A DNA stretch of 64,000 nt, taken from NCBI GenBank assembly GCA_000174895.1, contig ACOK01000099.1, positions 1 through 64,000 of the forward strand. Direction: 5' to 3'. Positions 24,672-33,550 of the stretch are shown piece by piece. The stretch is from Ruminococcus flavefaciens FD-1. Its GTDB lineage: Bacteria > Bacillota > Clostridia > Oscillospirales > Ruminococcaceae. The notes under the pieces are model-generated. The model searched no databases, had not been told where the DNA came from, and worked only from the letters and a program-made list of their open reading frames with translations. Position 1 is the first letter of the stretch. Each line of letters starts with the position of its first letter. The position numbers and the translations under genes are program-made.

Positions 24672-25762
24672 ATCCGTCCTCCGTCAGCACTGCTTTTCTG
24701 CTCCGTTACGCTTCCGAGCAGTTTCATAAGCTTTTCCCTGACTGCGGGAGCGCTCAGCACAACCAGCAGTATGACTGCCGCTGCCTTGTATGCGGAAAGT
24801 GCGTCCGACTGCACATCCAGCTTGTATAGCGTCGTCGTGAGGAATTGTATAACATAGGCTCCGAGAATAGACGAGCTCATGCGGAATTTTCCGCCGCTGA
24901 GAGGATTTCCGCCCAGTGCCACCGCAAGTATGGCGTCCATTTCGATATCCTTTGCGATGACCGAGTAGTTGATGGTGGAAAGACGGCTTACCTTGATGAG
25001 TGCCGCAACTGCACAGCAGAATCCCATTATTACAAATACGCCCACCTTGATAATGCGTGGGTCAAGGCCGTTAAGCCGTGATGTTTTTTCGCTGATGCCC
25101 ACCGACTGAACGTACAGTCCCAGACTGGTGAAGCGGAGCAGCGCCCACACTGCCGCAAAGCAGATGACAGCGATGAAAACAGGCGTAGGTATGGGAACTC
25201 CCTTTATATAGCCGCCGAAACAGGCGAATGTGCTGTCCGTTACTCTGAGGAGCTCGTTGTTGTTTATCCATGCGGCAATAGAGCGTCCTGCCGTAAAAAG
25301 TATCAGGGTTGCGATCATGGGCTGTATCCTGAAAAATGCCACCAGTGCGCCGTTGAAGGCTCCGCAGAGTATCCCCGCAAGACAGCACACAAGAAATGCG
25401 GCGATTATCGGAGCCTGAAGCTGTCCCGAGGCCACTCCCGTGCCGCAAAGCACCCGAAGAAGTACGCTTCCGCATATAGCCACGACTGCGCCTGCGCTGA
25501 TGTCCTGACCGCCCGAAGCTGCCGTTACCAGCGTCATTCCTATGGCAAGTATCGCCAGTTCCGAGCCGTCGTCAAGTATTGACACGAGGTTTCCCGACAG
25601 CACGGGATAGCCTTCGCTGTTCCTGCCGTAAGTTACTCTGAAAAATTCGGGATCCACTATCAGATTGAAAAGTACCAGCGCCAGCAGTGCCGCCAGAGGT
25701 ATAAGAAACTGTCTGCCCGAAAAAAAGCTGAGAAGATTCCGTTCACTGCGTTCCTTCGCCAT
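24668..25762 (-). CDS. Sugar ABC transporter permease, YtfT-like
   Basis: 364 aa RbsC-family permease. Key segments: MTLVTAASGGQDISAGAVVA, QPMIATLILFTAGRSIAAWI and VALGGNPLSGGKFRMSSSIL. The ATG at 25762 is favoured because AGGAGG lies eight bases upstream; a GTG three codons earlier lies inside that spacing. It overlaps the end of the ATPase gene. Forms the membrane channel with the YjfF-like partner. Confidence 0.9.
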   Translation of the reverse strand: MAKERSERNLLSFFSGRQFLIPLAALLALVLFNLIVDPEFFRVTYGRNSEGYPVLSGNLVSILDDGSELAILAIGMTLVTAASGGQDISAGAVVAICGSVLLRVLCGTGVASGQLQAPIIAAFLVCCLAGILCGAFNGALVAFFRIQPMIATLILFTAGRSIAAWINNNELLRVTDSTFACFGGYIKGVPIPTPVFIAVICFAAVWALLRFTSLGLYVQSVGISEKTSRLNGLDPRIIKVGVFVIMGFCCAVAALIKVSRLSTINYSVIAKDIEMDAILAVALGGNPLSGGKFRMSSSILGAYVIQFLTTTLYKLDVQSDALSAYKAAAVILLVVLSAPAVREKLMKLLGSVTEQKSSADGGRI

Positions 25763-27263
25763 TCCGCTCACCTCCTGCTATAGTTTTCATGATATTATCC
25801 TCGCTGAGCTGACTTCCCGAAAGCTCGCCCACCATTTTCCTGTCACGCATTATGAAAAGCCGTGAGCAGATGCTGAGCATCTCCTCAAGTTCCGAGGAAA
25901 TGAAAGTGACGCTCATCCCGTCGTCGGCAAGCTTCTTCACAAGCCGCTGAATATCGGCTTTTGCGCCTATGTCGATACCTCTTGTGGGTTCATCGAGGAT
26001 AAGGTATCCGGGATGCGTCAGCAGCCATCTGGCAAGTATGACCTTCTGCTGATTGCCGCCGGAAAGCTCCTTTACGGGAGTGTCGGCGGAGGCCGTCTTT
26101 ATTCCAAGCGCCTTGATGTATTCAGCCGCAAAGCCCTCGGCTTCTGTTTTTGAAAACGGCCTGAAGAAGCCTTTTTTCACCTGTAACGCCAGTATGATGT
26201 TCTCCCTGACGGACAGCTCACCGATTATCCCCTCGGCTTTTCTGTCCTCGGAAAGATAGGCGATCCCCTGTTTGATCGCATCGGAGGGCTTTCTGATGGT
26301 GACGGCTTTTCCGCCCATATACACAGTTCCGCCAGTGACCTTGTCCGCACCGAATACCGCACGGACACATTCGCTCCTTCCCGAACCGAGAAGGCCTGCG
26401 AATCCGCTTATCTCGCCCTTGTGCACGGTCAGTTCAAAGGGCGCTATGTTCTCGCTGCTGCGGATGTTCACGCCGTGATACAGCACATCGCCCACGGGCT
26501 TTTCCTCAGCCGCCGCAGCTGCGGGAGCTTCCGACAATTCACGCCCCAGCATCTCAGCTACCAGCTGTACCTTTGAGATATCGCTGACGCTGTACTCGCC
26601 TGTCAGTCTGCCGTCACGGAGTACCGTTACCCTGTCGCAGACCTCGTAGACCTGATCGAGAAAATGTGTGACGAAGATTATGCCTGTACCTTTGGCTTTA
26701 AGCTGTCTCATCAGTTCAAACAGCCGCTCGGTCTCCTTTTCGTCAAGGGAGGATGTAGGCTCGTCCGGCACCAGTATGCTGCACTCCATGTCCACGGCCC
26801 TTGCAATGGCTATCATCTGCTGTACCGCAACAGAACAGCTTCCCAGCGGCTGAACAGGGCTTGCAGGTATGCCCAGTGATGTGAGAAGCTTTTCGGCTTT
26901 TTCATTAAGTTTACGCCAGCTGATAAGTCTTTTTTTATGTCGGCCTGCGTAAATATTTTCGGCTACGGAGAGATTGGAGCAAAGTGGTATTTCCTGATAT
27001 ACCGTGCTTATCCCCAGTTCCTGAGCCATCTGCGGAGAGGATATCTCAACGGGGCCGCTGCGGCCTTCCAGGTATATCTCCCCCGAATCCTTTGTGTAAA
27101 CGCCTGTAAGTATCTTTATAAGCGTGGATTTTCCGGCGCCGTTCTCTCCCATAAGAGCCATTATCTCGCCCTTACGAAGCGTAAAGTCCACATTCTGCAA
27201 AGCCTTCACGCTGAGGAAGGAACGGCTTATCCCCCGCATTTCGAGAATGGTATTCTCTTTCAT
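25743..27263 (-). CDS. Sugar ABC transporter ATP-binding protein, YtfR/MglA-like
   Basis: 506 aa with two fused ABC domains that drive sugar import. First half: Walker A GENGAGKST, degenerate LSGGQ-like SCSVAVQQM, Walker B ILVPDEPTSSLDE. Second half: GSGRSE Walker A-like, LSGGNQQKVILARWL signature, YLILDEPTRGIDIG Walker B. The start at 27263 follows AGGGGG. Downstream genes overlap, so the ATPase and both permeases are one transcript. Confidence 0.93.
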   Translation of the reverse strand: MKENTILEMRGISRSFLSVKALQNVDFTLRKGEIMALMGENGAGKSTLIKILTGVYTKDSGEIYLEGRSGPVEISSPQMAQELGISTVYQEIPLCSNLSVAENIYAGRHKKRLISWRKLNEKAEKLLTSLGIPASPVQPLGSCSVAVQQMIAIARAVDMECSILVPDEPTSSLDEKETERLFELMRQLKAKGTGIIFVTHFLDQVYEVCDRVTVLRDGRLTGEYSVSDISKVQLVAEMLGRELSEAPAAAAAEEKPVGDVLYHGVNIRSSENIAPFELTVHKGEISGFAGLLGSGRSECVRAVFGADKVTGGTVYMGGKAVTIRKPSDAIKQGIAYLSEDRKAEGIIGELSVRENIILALQVKKGFFRPFSKTEAEGFAAEYIKALGIKTASADTPVKELSGGNQQKVILARWLLTHPGYLILDEPTRGIDIGAKADIQRLVKKLADDGMSVTFISSELEEMLSICSRLFIMRDRKMVGELSGSQLSEDNIMKTIAGGERNGEGTQ

Positions 27264-27335
27264 GTAATTCCCCCTAAAAATAAGTGCGGGGATGTCATGA
27301 GACTCACCGCACCGAAACACTATCACTCCTTCAAC

Positions 27336-27363
27336 TAACTATTGAAGCGGACTTCAATAGTTA
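27336..27363 (-). promoter_or_regulatory. Perfect inverted repeat between the binding-protein and ATPase genes
   Basis: TAACTATTGAAG-CGGA-CTTCAATAGTTA, 12-bp arms, no T-run. Likely an intercistronic mRNA stem-loop that stabilises the binding-protein message, or an operator. Confidence 0.5.
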
Positions 27364-27455
27364 ATTGGCGGAGCAATAAAACAAAATAAGGAATGATTCA
27401 TAGTTATATAAAGACATACGCACTGGGATATGCGCTGTTCCGAAGAACAAAATGT

Positions 27456-28448
27456 CTAAATACCGTACTTTTCAACATCATCCTGAGTAATTGTTGCTGC
27501 GTCGAAGCCCTTCTCCTCTATGGTTATCTTTTTATCAGGGAGAGTTCCGCCGCTTTCGAGGGTGTTGATGATGTCGAGTATATAGCTTGCCTGGTAGGGA
27601 TCGCACTGGCCGTCGTAATTCCATCTGCCTGCCAGTAACTCCTCCAGCGCCCATTTATTGCAGTCAAATCCCATAATGACTACATCCTTGCCGACTCCGT
27701 GAGAGATATTGGCTTTATCAAGAGCAGCAGCAGCGCCCTTTGCCATATCGTCATTTTCGGCGTAAATGATATTGAAATCCTTGTCTGAATTGATAGCCGC
27801 CTGAACTATCTGCTGAGCTTTTTCAGTGCTCCATTCGGCAGTCTGCTCTGCTACGACCTCCCAGCCGTTTGCCTTTACAGCGTTATCAAGAGCCTCCGAG
27901 CGGCCTTTCTGAGCCGCAGAGCCGATAACCCCCTGGATGTGGAGTATCTTATACTCGTCAAGATCCTGCTTGCTGAGCCATTCCATAGCCATTTCGCCTT
28001 CTCTGAGCATATCCGATACAACACAGGCTTCATAGAGGCTCTCGTCTGCGTCGATGATCCGGTCAAAGAGTATGACCTTTACTCCCGCATCCTTTGCGTC
28101 CCTGAGAACAGGCTCCCATCCAGAGGTATCAGCAGCGGAAAGGAGGAGATAATCCACCTCGTCCTGAATGTACTTCTGGGCATAGTTTATCTGTTCTTCG
28201 TTCCTGAGGCTGTATGCAAATGATGCGTCAAAGCCGTTCTCCTCTGAAAATGCTGCTTTCAGATCATTGTTGTTGGCGGTGCGGTAACCTGATTCATTAG
28301 GGTCGTTGTTTATGATCGCAACCTTTATAAGATCCGCATTATCGGAGCTGCTTCCCGAGGGAGCTCCCTCGCCTGAAGCACATCCCACAGCCGATGCCAT
28401 AACGGTGATCCCGGCTGCAAGAGAAAGTATTTTTCCAAATCTCATCAT
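27456..28448 (-). CDS. Sugar-binding lipoprotein, YtfQ-like
   Basis: 330 aa periplasmic-binding-type (PBP1) receptor of the importer. Signal peptide with lipobox ASAVGC at about residues 18-23, then a Ser/Gly linker and the mature domain: VAIINNDPNESGYRTANNND, a sugar-binding region with NEEQINYAQKYIQDEVDYLL, ILFDRIIDADE, and ENDDMAKGAAAALDKANI. Two adjacent ATGs follow GGAGG; I use 28448. It is probably controlled by the AraR-like gene directly upstream. Galactofuranose or arabinose is a guess from family resemblance. Confidence 0.88.
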   Translation of the reverse strand: MMRFGKILSLAAGITVMASAVGCASGEGAPSGSSSDNADLIKVAIINNDPNESGYRTANNNDLKAAFSEENGFDASFAYSLRNEEQINYAQKYIQDEVDYLLLSAADTSGWEPVLRDAKDAGVKVILFDRIIDADESLYEACVVSDMLREGEMAMEWLSKQDLDEYKILHIQGVIGSAAQKGRSEALDNAVKANGWEVVAEQTAEWSTEKAQQIVQAAINSDKDFNIIYAENDDMAKGAAAALDKANISHGVGKDVVIMGFDCNKWALEELLAGRWNYDGQCDPYQASYILDIINTLESGGTLPDKKITIEEKGFDAATITQDDVEKYGI

Positions 28449-28532
28449 CCTGTTCCTCCAAAAGCAATTGCTTTCCCAAACACTAAAGGAAATGCCTGAT
28501 ATCCCCATATCGTTTCCTGAGACCATACCGCC

Positions 28533-29609
28533 TCAGATCCGCTTTACTGATTTGCGTATTATCAGTTCGGGAGGAAAAAATGTATCTATAGGTGCAGTTG
28601 AGTGGGTTCTGACCAGTTTCAGAAGGGTCTCAGCTGCGCATTCGCCGAGCCTGCTGTGAGGGTGGCGGATAGTTGTAAGCGGTACATCACAGATCGACGA
28701 CATCTTTGAATCGTCGATACCGACAACAGAAATATCGTCGGGCACCTTTATTCCGTGCTCCTTGCAGAACTGAAGAAGCTTTATAGCCAGATTATCGTTA
28801 TAGCAGACGATAGCGGTATAATTCTTCATTATCTCCAGAATTTTCTGCTCACGGTACTGGAAGAGGGTTTTCTTTTCGGTAGTCGAGAACCACATAACAT
28901 CGTTTTCGGCGGTCTGCGATTCATGCTCCAGACAGCTCTTCATGAAACCGCTGTAGCGTTTATGTCCCTGTATATCATCGAGAGCGAATATTCCCGAGAT
29001 CTTCTTGTGACCGCATTCAAAGAGATGGTCTGTGACCAGCTTTCCCGCAGCCACATCGTCCATAGCGACGCATGAGAAATCCGACCATGGATATCTTGCG
29101 TTGAAGAAGACGAGGGGGACATTGTTCTTTTTCAGCTGCATATACAGCTCTGTATTAGGGTTGGGGAGAGCGCTTTTCGACGGTTCAACGATAAGTCCCT
29201 GAACGCCGTGAGCGATCATTGTCTGAAGGGCCTGAGTCTCCTCAGTCACCTGGTTATGAGTAATGGCAAGCTGCATAGCATAGCCGTTTTCGTTGAGTAC
29301 ACGTTCTATTCCCGTAACTATATGCGGAAATATATAATCACTGAAATAAGTAGAGATAACGCCTATATTCTTGACATTATCCTGAGCAGAGATCATACCG
29401 CCCTTTACAAAAGTGCCGCTGCCACGGACACGGCTGATGACATTTTCGCTTTCGAGGCGCATGAGAGCCTGTCTGACGGTCTGTCGGCTTACTCCGTGGA
29501 TAGAGCAAAGCTCCTTTTCTGTCAGAAAGCGGTCATTGGGTTTCAGATGCTCAGAAGCAATATAGTTCTTAGCCCATTCCACTATAGTCAGGTACTTGTA
29601 TTCCTCCAT
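28533..29609 (-). CDS. GntR-LacI hybrid regulator (AraR-like)
   Basis: 358 aa repressor. N-terminal GntR winged helix (residues 1-70: LTEKELCSIHGVSRQTVRQA, ISRVRGSGTFV). C-terminal LacI-type sugar-sensing domain (about 80-355: NIGVISTYFSDYIFPHIVTG, GIFALDDIQGHKRYSGFMKS, VVGIDDSKMSS). This is the AraR architecture. Start at 29609 after GGAGG. It reads toward the sugar importer with an 84-bp gap. Its own promoter has an AraR-like palindrome over the -35, so autoregulation is likely. Confidence 0.9.
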   Translation of the reverse strand: MEEYKYLTIVEWAKNYIASEHLKPNDRFLTEKELCSIHGVSRQTVRQALMRLESENVISRVRGSGTFVKGGMISAQDNVKNIGVISTYFSDYIFPHIVTGIERVLNENGYAMQLAITHNQVTEETQALQTMIAHGVQGLIVEPSKSALPNPNTELYMQLKKNNVPLVFFNARYPWSDFSCVAMDDVAAGKLVTDHLFECGHKKISGIFALDDIQGHKRYSGFMKSCLEHESQTAENDVMWFSTTEKKTLFQYREQKILEIMKNYTAIVCYNDNLAIKLLQFCKEHGIKVPDDISVVGIDDSKMSSICDVPLTTIRHPHSRLGECAAETLLKLVRTHSTAPIDTFFPPELIIRKSVKRI

Positions 29610-29710
29610 AAAGACCTCCATAATTGATATCTCCCACAAAATATAATGTCTCTGTAAGAATGCCGTATGTGGGAGCGGTGCTGAAAACTCAGCATTAATC
29701 TTACAAAAGT

Positions 29711-29744
29711 ATTATAGCACACATCTTCTTATTTGTAAATACAA
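29711..29744 (-). promoter_or_regulatory. Promoter of the AraR-like gene with candidate operator
   Basis: Minus strand: TTTACA (29734-29739), 17-bp spacer, TATAAT (29711-29716). The palindrome TTGTAAATACAA (29733-29744) overlaps the -35 and resembles the B. subtilis AraR box half-sites. Confidence 0.7.
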
Positions 29745-29902
29745 CTTTTATATAAGATGCGAGAATTTGTCTGCTCGCTCAAAAAAAGCGAAGTTTTATT
29801 GTAAGTATTGCACAAAGCCAAAGCACAGAATGTATACATTAAGATAAGCACCGGAAATGTTGTACTAATCGCTTCTCTTTCTATCTGAACAAAAAATAAT
29901 GC

Positions 29903-29931
29903 TTGCTTTTTTTATGCCCCTGTGATATAAT
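29903..29931 (+). promoter_or_regulatory. Promoter of pta
   Basis: TTGCTT (29903-29908), 17-bp spacer, TATAAT (29926-29931), 36 bases before the start codon. The rest of 29610-29967 is AT-rich with no gene. Confidence 0.65.
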
Positions 29932-29967
29932 AGTATGTAGAATTTTTATCATACGGAGGTTATTGTT

Positions 29968-30984
29968 ATGGCAATGTTCGACAAGCTGCTTGACAATCTC
30001 AAGGCAAGCAGAAAAACTATCGTTTTCACTGAAGGTACTGACGCTCGTATCCTTTCCGCTGCTGCAAAGCTTCTCAGCGAGGATCTCATGGATGTTATCC
30101 TCTGCGGTAACGCTGACGAAGTAAAGGCTGCTGCTAAGGACGGCGGTTTCAACGTTGATAAGGCTACTGTTATCGATCCCCTCGCTTACGATGAGATGGA
30201 CGATATGGTAAAGACTATGGCTGAGCTCAGAAAGGGCAAGATGACTGAGGATGAGTGCCGTGCTGCTCTCCAGAAGTCCAACTACTTCGGCACTATGCTC
30301 GTTAAGATGGGCAAGGCTGACGCTCTTCTCGGCGGTGCTACATACTCTACAGCTGATACAGTTCGTCCTGCCCTCCAGATCATCAAGACAAAGAAGGGCG
30401 CTAACCTCGTAAGCTCAAGCTTCATCCTCTTCCGTGACAAGGACGGCGTTGAGGAAAAGATCGCTATGGGTGACTGCGCTATCAATATCGGCTACACAGA
30501 CAGACTCGACAAGGAAGGCAATGTTGTTCTCACAGCTGCTCAGCAGCTCGGTGAAGTTGCTGTTGAAACAGCAAGAACTGCTGCTTTCTTCGGTATCGAT
30601 CCTAAGGTCGCTGTCCTCAGCTTCTCAACTTACGGCTCAGGCAAGGGCGCTACAGTTCAGCTCAGCCACGACGCAGTTATCGAAGCAAGAAAGATCGATC
30701 CTGAGCTGGTTATCGACGGTGAGTTCCAGTTCGATGCAGCTGTTTCTCCTGAGGTTGCCAAGACAAAGTGTCCTGATTCAAAGGTTGCCGGTCAGGCTAA
30801 CACATTCATCTTCCCACTTATCGAAGCAGGAAACATCGGCTACAAGATCGCTCAGAGACTCGGCGGCTACGCTGCATACGGTCCTATTCTCCAGGGCCTT
30901 AACGCTCCTATCAACGACCTCTCAAGAGGCTGCAATGCTGAGGAAGTTTACGCTATGGCTATCATCACAGCAGGCATGGCCTGA
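29968..30984 (+). CDS. pta: Phosphate acetyltransferase
   Basis: Converts acetyl-CoA and phosphate to acetyl phosphate, the first step of fermentative acetate and ATP formation. 338 aa, the short Pta form. Conserved segments: FTEGTDARILSAAAKLLSED, GMLV-like GTMLVKMGKADALLGGA, LSFSTYGSGKGATVQLSHDA, DGEFQFDAAVSPEVAKTKCP and QRLGGYAAYGPILQGLNAPI. Strong GGAGG site and biased codons suggest high expression. No ackA nearby. Monocistronic, with terminators. Confidence 0.95.
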   Translation: MAMFDKLLDNLKASRKTIVFTEGTDARILSAAAKLLSEDLMDVILCGNADEVKAAAKDGGFNVDKATVIDPLAYDEMDDMVKTMAELRKGKMTEDECRAALQKSNYFGTMLVKMGKADALLGGATYSTADTVRPALQIIKTKKGANLVSSSFILFRDKDGVEEKIAMGDCAINIGYTDRLDKEGNVVLTAAQQLGEVAVETARTAAFFGIDPKVAVLSFSTYGSGKGATVQLSHDAVIEARKIDPELVIDGEFQFDAAVSPEVAKTKCPDSKVAGQANTFIFPLIEAGNIGYKIAQRLGGYAAYGPILQGLNAPINDLSRGCNAEEVYAMAIITAGMA

Positions 30985-31015
30985 TCGGCGCTGTAACAAT
31001 TATATTTATAAAAAT

Positions 31016-31043
31016 AAGGGACACCTTCTCGGGGGTGTCCCTT
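31016..31043 (+). terminator. Hairpin after pta
   Basis: AAGGGACACCttctcgggGGTGTCCCTT. A near-copy with a better T-run follows at 31184-31212 (AGGGACACCC..GGGTGTCCCTTTTTG). Confidence 0.75.
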
Positions 31044-31075
31044 CACTTGTCAATAAACCTGTATTTGGACGCCGA

Positions 31076-31173
31076 GGGCGGCGTCCCCTGCAAAAACATT
31101 TACGAAGAATAGCCATTTTGTAGGGGCGGACGCCCTCGTCCGCCCGATAATGCCGTATAAAATCTGACTTTAT
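31076..31173. repeat. Dispersed intergenic repeat, copy 2
   Basis: Inverted copy of 1791-1886, here placed between two look-alike hairpins after pta. Confidence 0.75.
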
Positions 31174-31235
31174 CTACAGACTGAGGGACACCCTTTCGTG
31201 GGTGTCCCTTTTTGTATGCGTCAAACCATGATCTA

Positions 31236-31411
31236 AGGCAACACCGCACAAAACTTGTGCTGAATATGCGCCGACAGATTTTTCGTCAGATTGTATAGAA
31301 ATCTCGCAGGCATACTACCGTATGTCAAGGGATTTCTGTGCAAGATGACGGAAAATATGTAAGCAGATTCAGTGCAAAGCCGTCAGGCGGGCTTTGTGCG
31401 GTGTTGCCCTA
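31236..31411. mobile_element. MITE-like element with GGCAACACCGCACAAA ends
   Basis: About 176 bp. Terminal inverted repeats of 16-18 bp (GGCAACACCGCACAAA left, TTTGTGCGGTGTTGCC right) and an inner inverted pair (TTTTCGTCA..TGACGGAAAA). No coding capacity. Located between the pta terminators and the probable anti-sigma gene stop. Confidence 0.75.
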
Positions 31412-31417
31412 AATATA

Positions 31418-32641
31418 TCAGCCACTGCCGTTCTGCCGCTTATCTTCCTGATACAGATATGCGGCGTGAGTGATCTTTAATCTGTAACCGCCCAGATGTA
31501 CCTTTGACGGATCGTCACACTCAAAGTAAACTGTCATCCTTTCCGTTTCTCCGAAATTGGTCAGCGCAACGCTCCAGCCTGCACTTGATAAATCCTTCTG
31601 AATAACATTTTCTCTAATGGCACTGTCTTCATATACTACATGGAGAGTACCTGATACTTCCTCATCCGCCCAAATCGTCAGAACAACATCGCAGTACGGC
31701 GGACAGCCGTCGATCTCCCATTTTCCTGCTTCTGTCTCGGTAACCGTAAATTCATGCTCGGTATAGATCGTTGATGTCTCTGCGGTGGTATGGGCTATCG
31801 TTGTTGTAGTTGTGGTCGTAGTCGTTTGCATACCGCTGTATGATGAATGCAAAACAGTTGTGGTATACGGTGACATTGTATTATACCATGTCGTAGTCTG
31901 CGGTATATATGTTGTTGACACGGGTTCGTACCATGTTGTTGTCTGCTGCTGATGTGTAGTAGTCGTCGTGATAATGGTCGGTATATAGGTCTGGCGTGTA
32001 GTCGTAGTATTGGTGCGTCTTGTAGTGGCGCTGGTAGTTGTGGTAGTATTGCGTCTTGTGGTAGTATTTGTAGTTACAGAAGTCCGCTTAGTTGTGGTAG
32101 TTGCCGCCCTGCTTGTTGTTTGCGTAGTCTTTGCGGAGGTATTCTTATCAGTCGATGCTGCGGCTGTGGTGCGCTGAGTATTGTTCTGTTCGGTGCGGAC
32201 TGTAGTTCCTCCGCCGTTAGCATGGGAGGTATTTCCGTCTGCCTTCTCAGAACTTGTACTGTCTGCCGATGATGAAACTGTATCGCTTGTCTTTGATGTG
32301 CCTGATGATGTCTTTACCGCAGTTGTAGTGGTGGTTTTCGTCTGTTTTGTGGTCTTTTCAGCTGTTGCGCTGTCGGTTTCCGTTGTGACTGTCACAGCTG
32401 CGGATGCTGTTGCTGTTGTCTCTTCTTCGATCACGCTTATCTCAGATGAATGAGGGTCACGGTTGAGGAGTCCACGTATGCTTTCATTTTTCCATACGCC
32501 CACGCCTACGAGAAGAACTGCCGCCATACCCGAAGCGATAAGCGATCTGCGCCATATAACTGCGGCACGGCGTTTCTTTTCGTTCATGCGTTCTTCGGCT
32601 TTGCGGAAAACGCTTTCAGATACCTGCTTATAGTCCTTCAT
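31418..32641 (-). CDS. Thr-rich single-pass membrane protein, probable anti-sigma/extracellular sensor
   Basis: 407 aa. A short basic cytoplasmic part (residues 1-33, MKDYKQVSESVFRKAEERMN), one membrane helix (SLIASGMAAVLLVGVGVW), then about 220 residues dominated by Thr/Ser/Ala, resembling a wall-spanning stalk. A C-terminal domain of roughly 115 residues follows (EHEFTVTETEAGKWEIDGCP, VLTIWADEEVSGTLHVVYED), predicted beta-rich. The ATG lies inside the end of the ECF sigma gene (14-base overlap) behind GGAGGG. Such coupling is typical of sigma/anti-sigma pairs. The layout resembles clostridial RsgI sensors, but I see no RsgI signature. Confidence 0.7.
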   Translation of the reverse strand: MKDYKQVSESVFRKAEERMNEKKRRAAVIWRRSLIASGMAAVLLVGVGVWKNESIRGLLNRDPHSSEISVIEEETTATASAAVTVTTETDSATAEKTTKQTKTTTTTAVKTSSGTSKTSDTVSSSADSTSSEKADGNTSHANGGGTTVRTEQNNTQRTTAAASTDKNTSAKTTQTTSRAATTTTKRTSVTTNTTTRRNTTTTTSATTRRTNTTTTRQTYIPTIITTTTTHQQQTTTWYEPVSTTYIPQTTTWYNTMSPYTTTVLHSSYSGMQTTTTTTTTTIAHTTAETSTIYTEHEFTVTETEAGKWEIDGCPPYCDVVLTIWADEEVSGTLHVVYEDSAIRENVIQKDLSSAGWSVALTNFGETERMTVYFECDDPSKVHLGGYRLKITHAAYLYQEDKRQNGSG

Positions 32642-33182
32642 AAACAAAACCCTCCTTTTCCAGCTCTTCACGGAGAGCTTTTTTGGCCCTGTAGATAAGG
32701 TTTTCAATCTGTCGGTTAGACCTTTGCATAATGCAGGCAGTCTCTGAATTTGTAAAACCTTCAAGGTAACTCAGGTGCAGCACCTGACTGTACACAGGCT
32801 TGAGTTTTGCCAGTGCACGATGAAGCTGTATCTTATTCTCCTCACGTATGTAGCTGTGCTCGATATTTTCCTCGTCAGCCACTTCATACATCTCGTCTAT
32901 CGGGAGGGTAAGATGCTTTTTATTCTTTTTGATATAATCAAGGGTGACGTTCCTGCCTATGGCAAAAAGCCATGTCTTGAAGGAACTTTTCCCCGAATAC
33001 TTTGGTTTTTTCATAACCAGGGAGACAAATGTCTCTTCCATTAATTCCTCGGCGAGGCAAATATTCCTGACGAAGCTGTTCAGATACAAAGCCAGTCCGT
33101 CTTTATATTCACGTATAATTTCGGTCATCCCGTCCTTATCGCCATCCAGGAAACGGTTATAATTTACGGCGCCGTTTTCCAT
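32628..33182 (-). CDS. ECF-type RNA polymerase sigma factor
   Basis: 184 aa. Region 2 at about residues 10-85 (YLNSFVRNICLAEELMEETF, FKTWLFAIGRNVTLDYIKKN) and region 4 at about 120-175 (LKPVYSQVLHLSYLEGFTNS, IMQRSNRQIENLIYRAKKAL). It redirects RNA polymerase to a dedicated regulon. Coupled to the membrane protein downstream, which likely sequesters it. Two dockerin-enzyme genes lie just upstream on the same strand, so a role in polysaccharide response is a reasonable guess. Confidence 0.9.
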   Translation of the reverse strand: MENGAVNYNRFLDGDKDGMTEIIREYKDGLALYLNSFVRNICLAEELMEETFVSLVMKKPKYSGKSSFKTWLFAIGRNVTLDYIKKNKKHLTLPIDEMYEVADEENIEHSYIREENKIQLHRALAKLKPVYSQVLHLSYLEGFTNSETACIMQRSNRQIENLIYRAKKALREELEKEGFVYEGL

Positions 33183-33361
33183 TGACCAGATTTCCTTTCC
33201 GATGGGATTTATATTCCCTTCTATATATTAGTCTGTTTTCGGAACAAAAACTCTCAGCAAAAATAAAAAAAATTTTTTCAATGTAATACCATTATAATAT
33301 ATTGATAATTTATAGTCAAGAATTGATTTGAACAACAGCGTCGCTCGCTCAGCGGCATAAC

Positions 33362-33399
33362 AAAAACGGTCTCCTGTTGTGCAGATGGAGACCGCTTTT
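33362..33399 (-). terminator. Terminator of the dockerin-CotH gene
   Basis: Stem AAAACGGTCTCC/GGAGACCGCTTTT; the minus strand continues GTTTTTG. A second hairpin TATCGGGAGG..CCTCCCGATA lies at 33453-33478. Remainder of 33183-33550 holds no gene. Confidence 0.65.
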
Positions 33400-33550
33400 G
33401 TATTCTGATTTGTTCCCTTATTATTACGATGCCAAAGGACGCATCGTTTTTGTATCGGGAGGAAATGACCTCCCGATACTGTTATTGTTGAATCCGTCAT
33501 GACAGCGAGCGCTGTTCACCGCCTGACCATTGTGAATTGCGTATGATTTA

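Noticed and set aside
23895-24857. 320-codon plus-strand frame opposite the sugar permeases
   Set aside because: His/Arg-rich antisense composition without domain or ribosome site; the minus-strand permease is unambiguous.
31952-32453. Plus-strand frames opposite the Thr-rich stalk
   Set aside because: Cys/Gly/Ser- or Val-rich antisense products of ACN codons; no ribosome sites.
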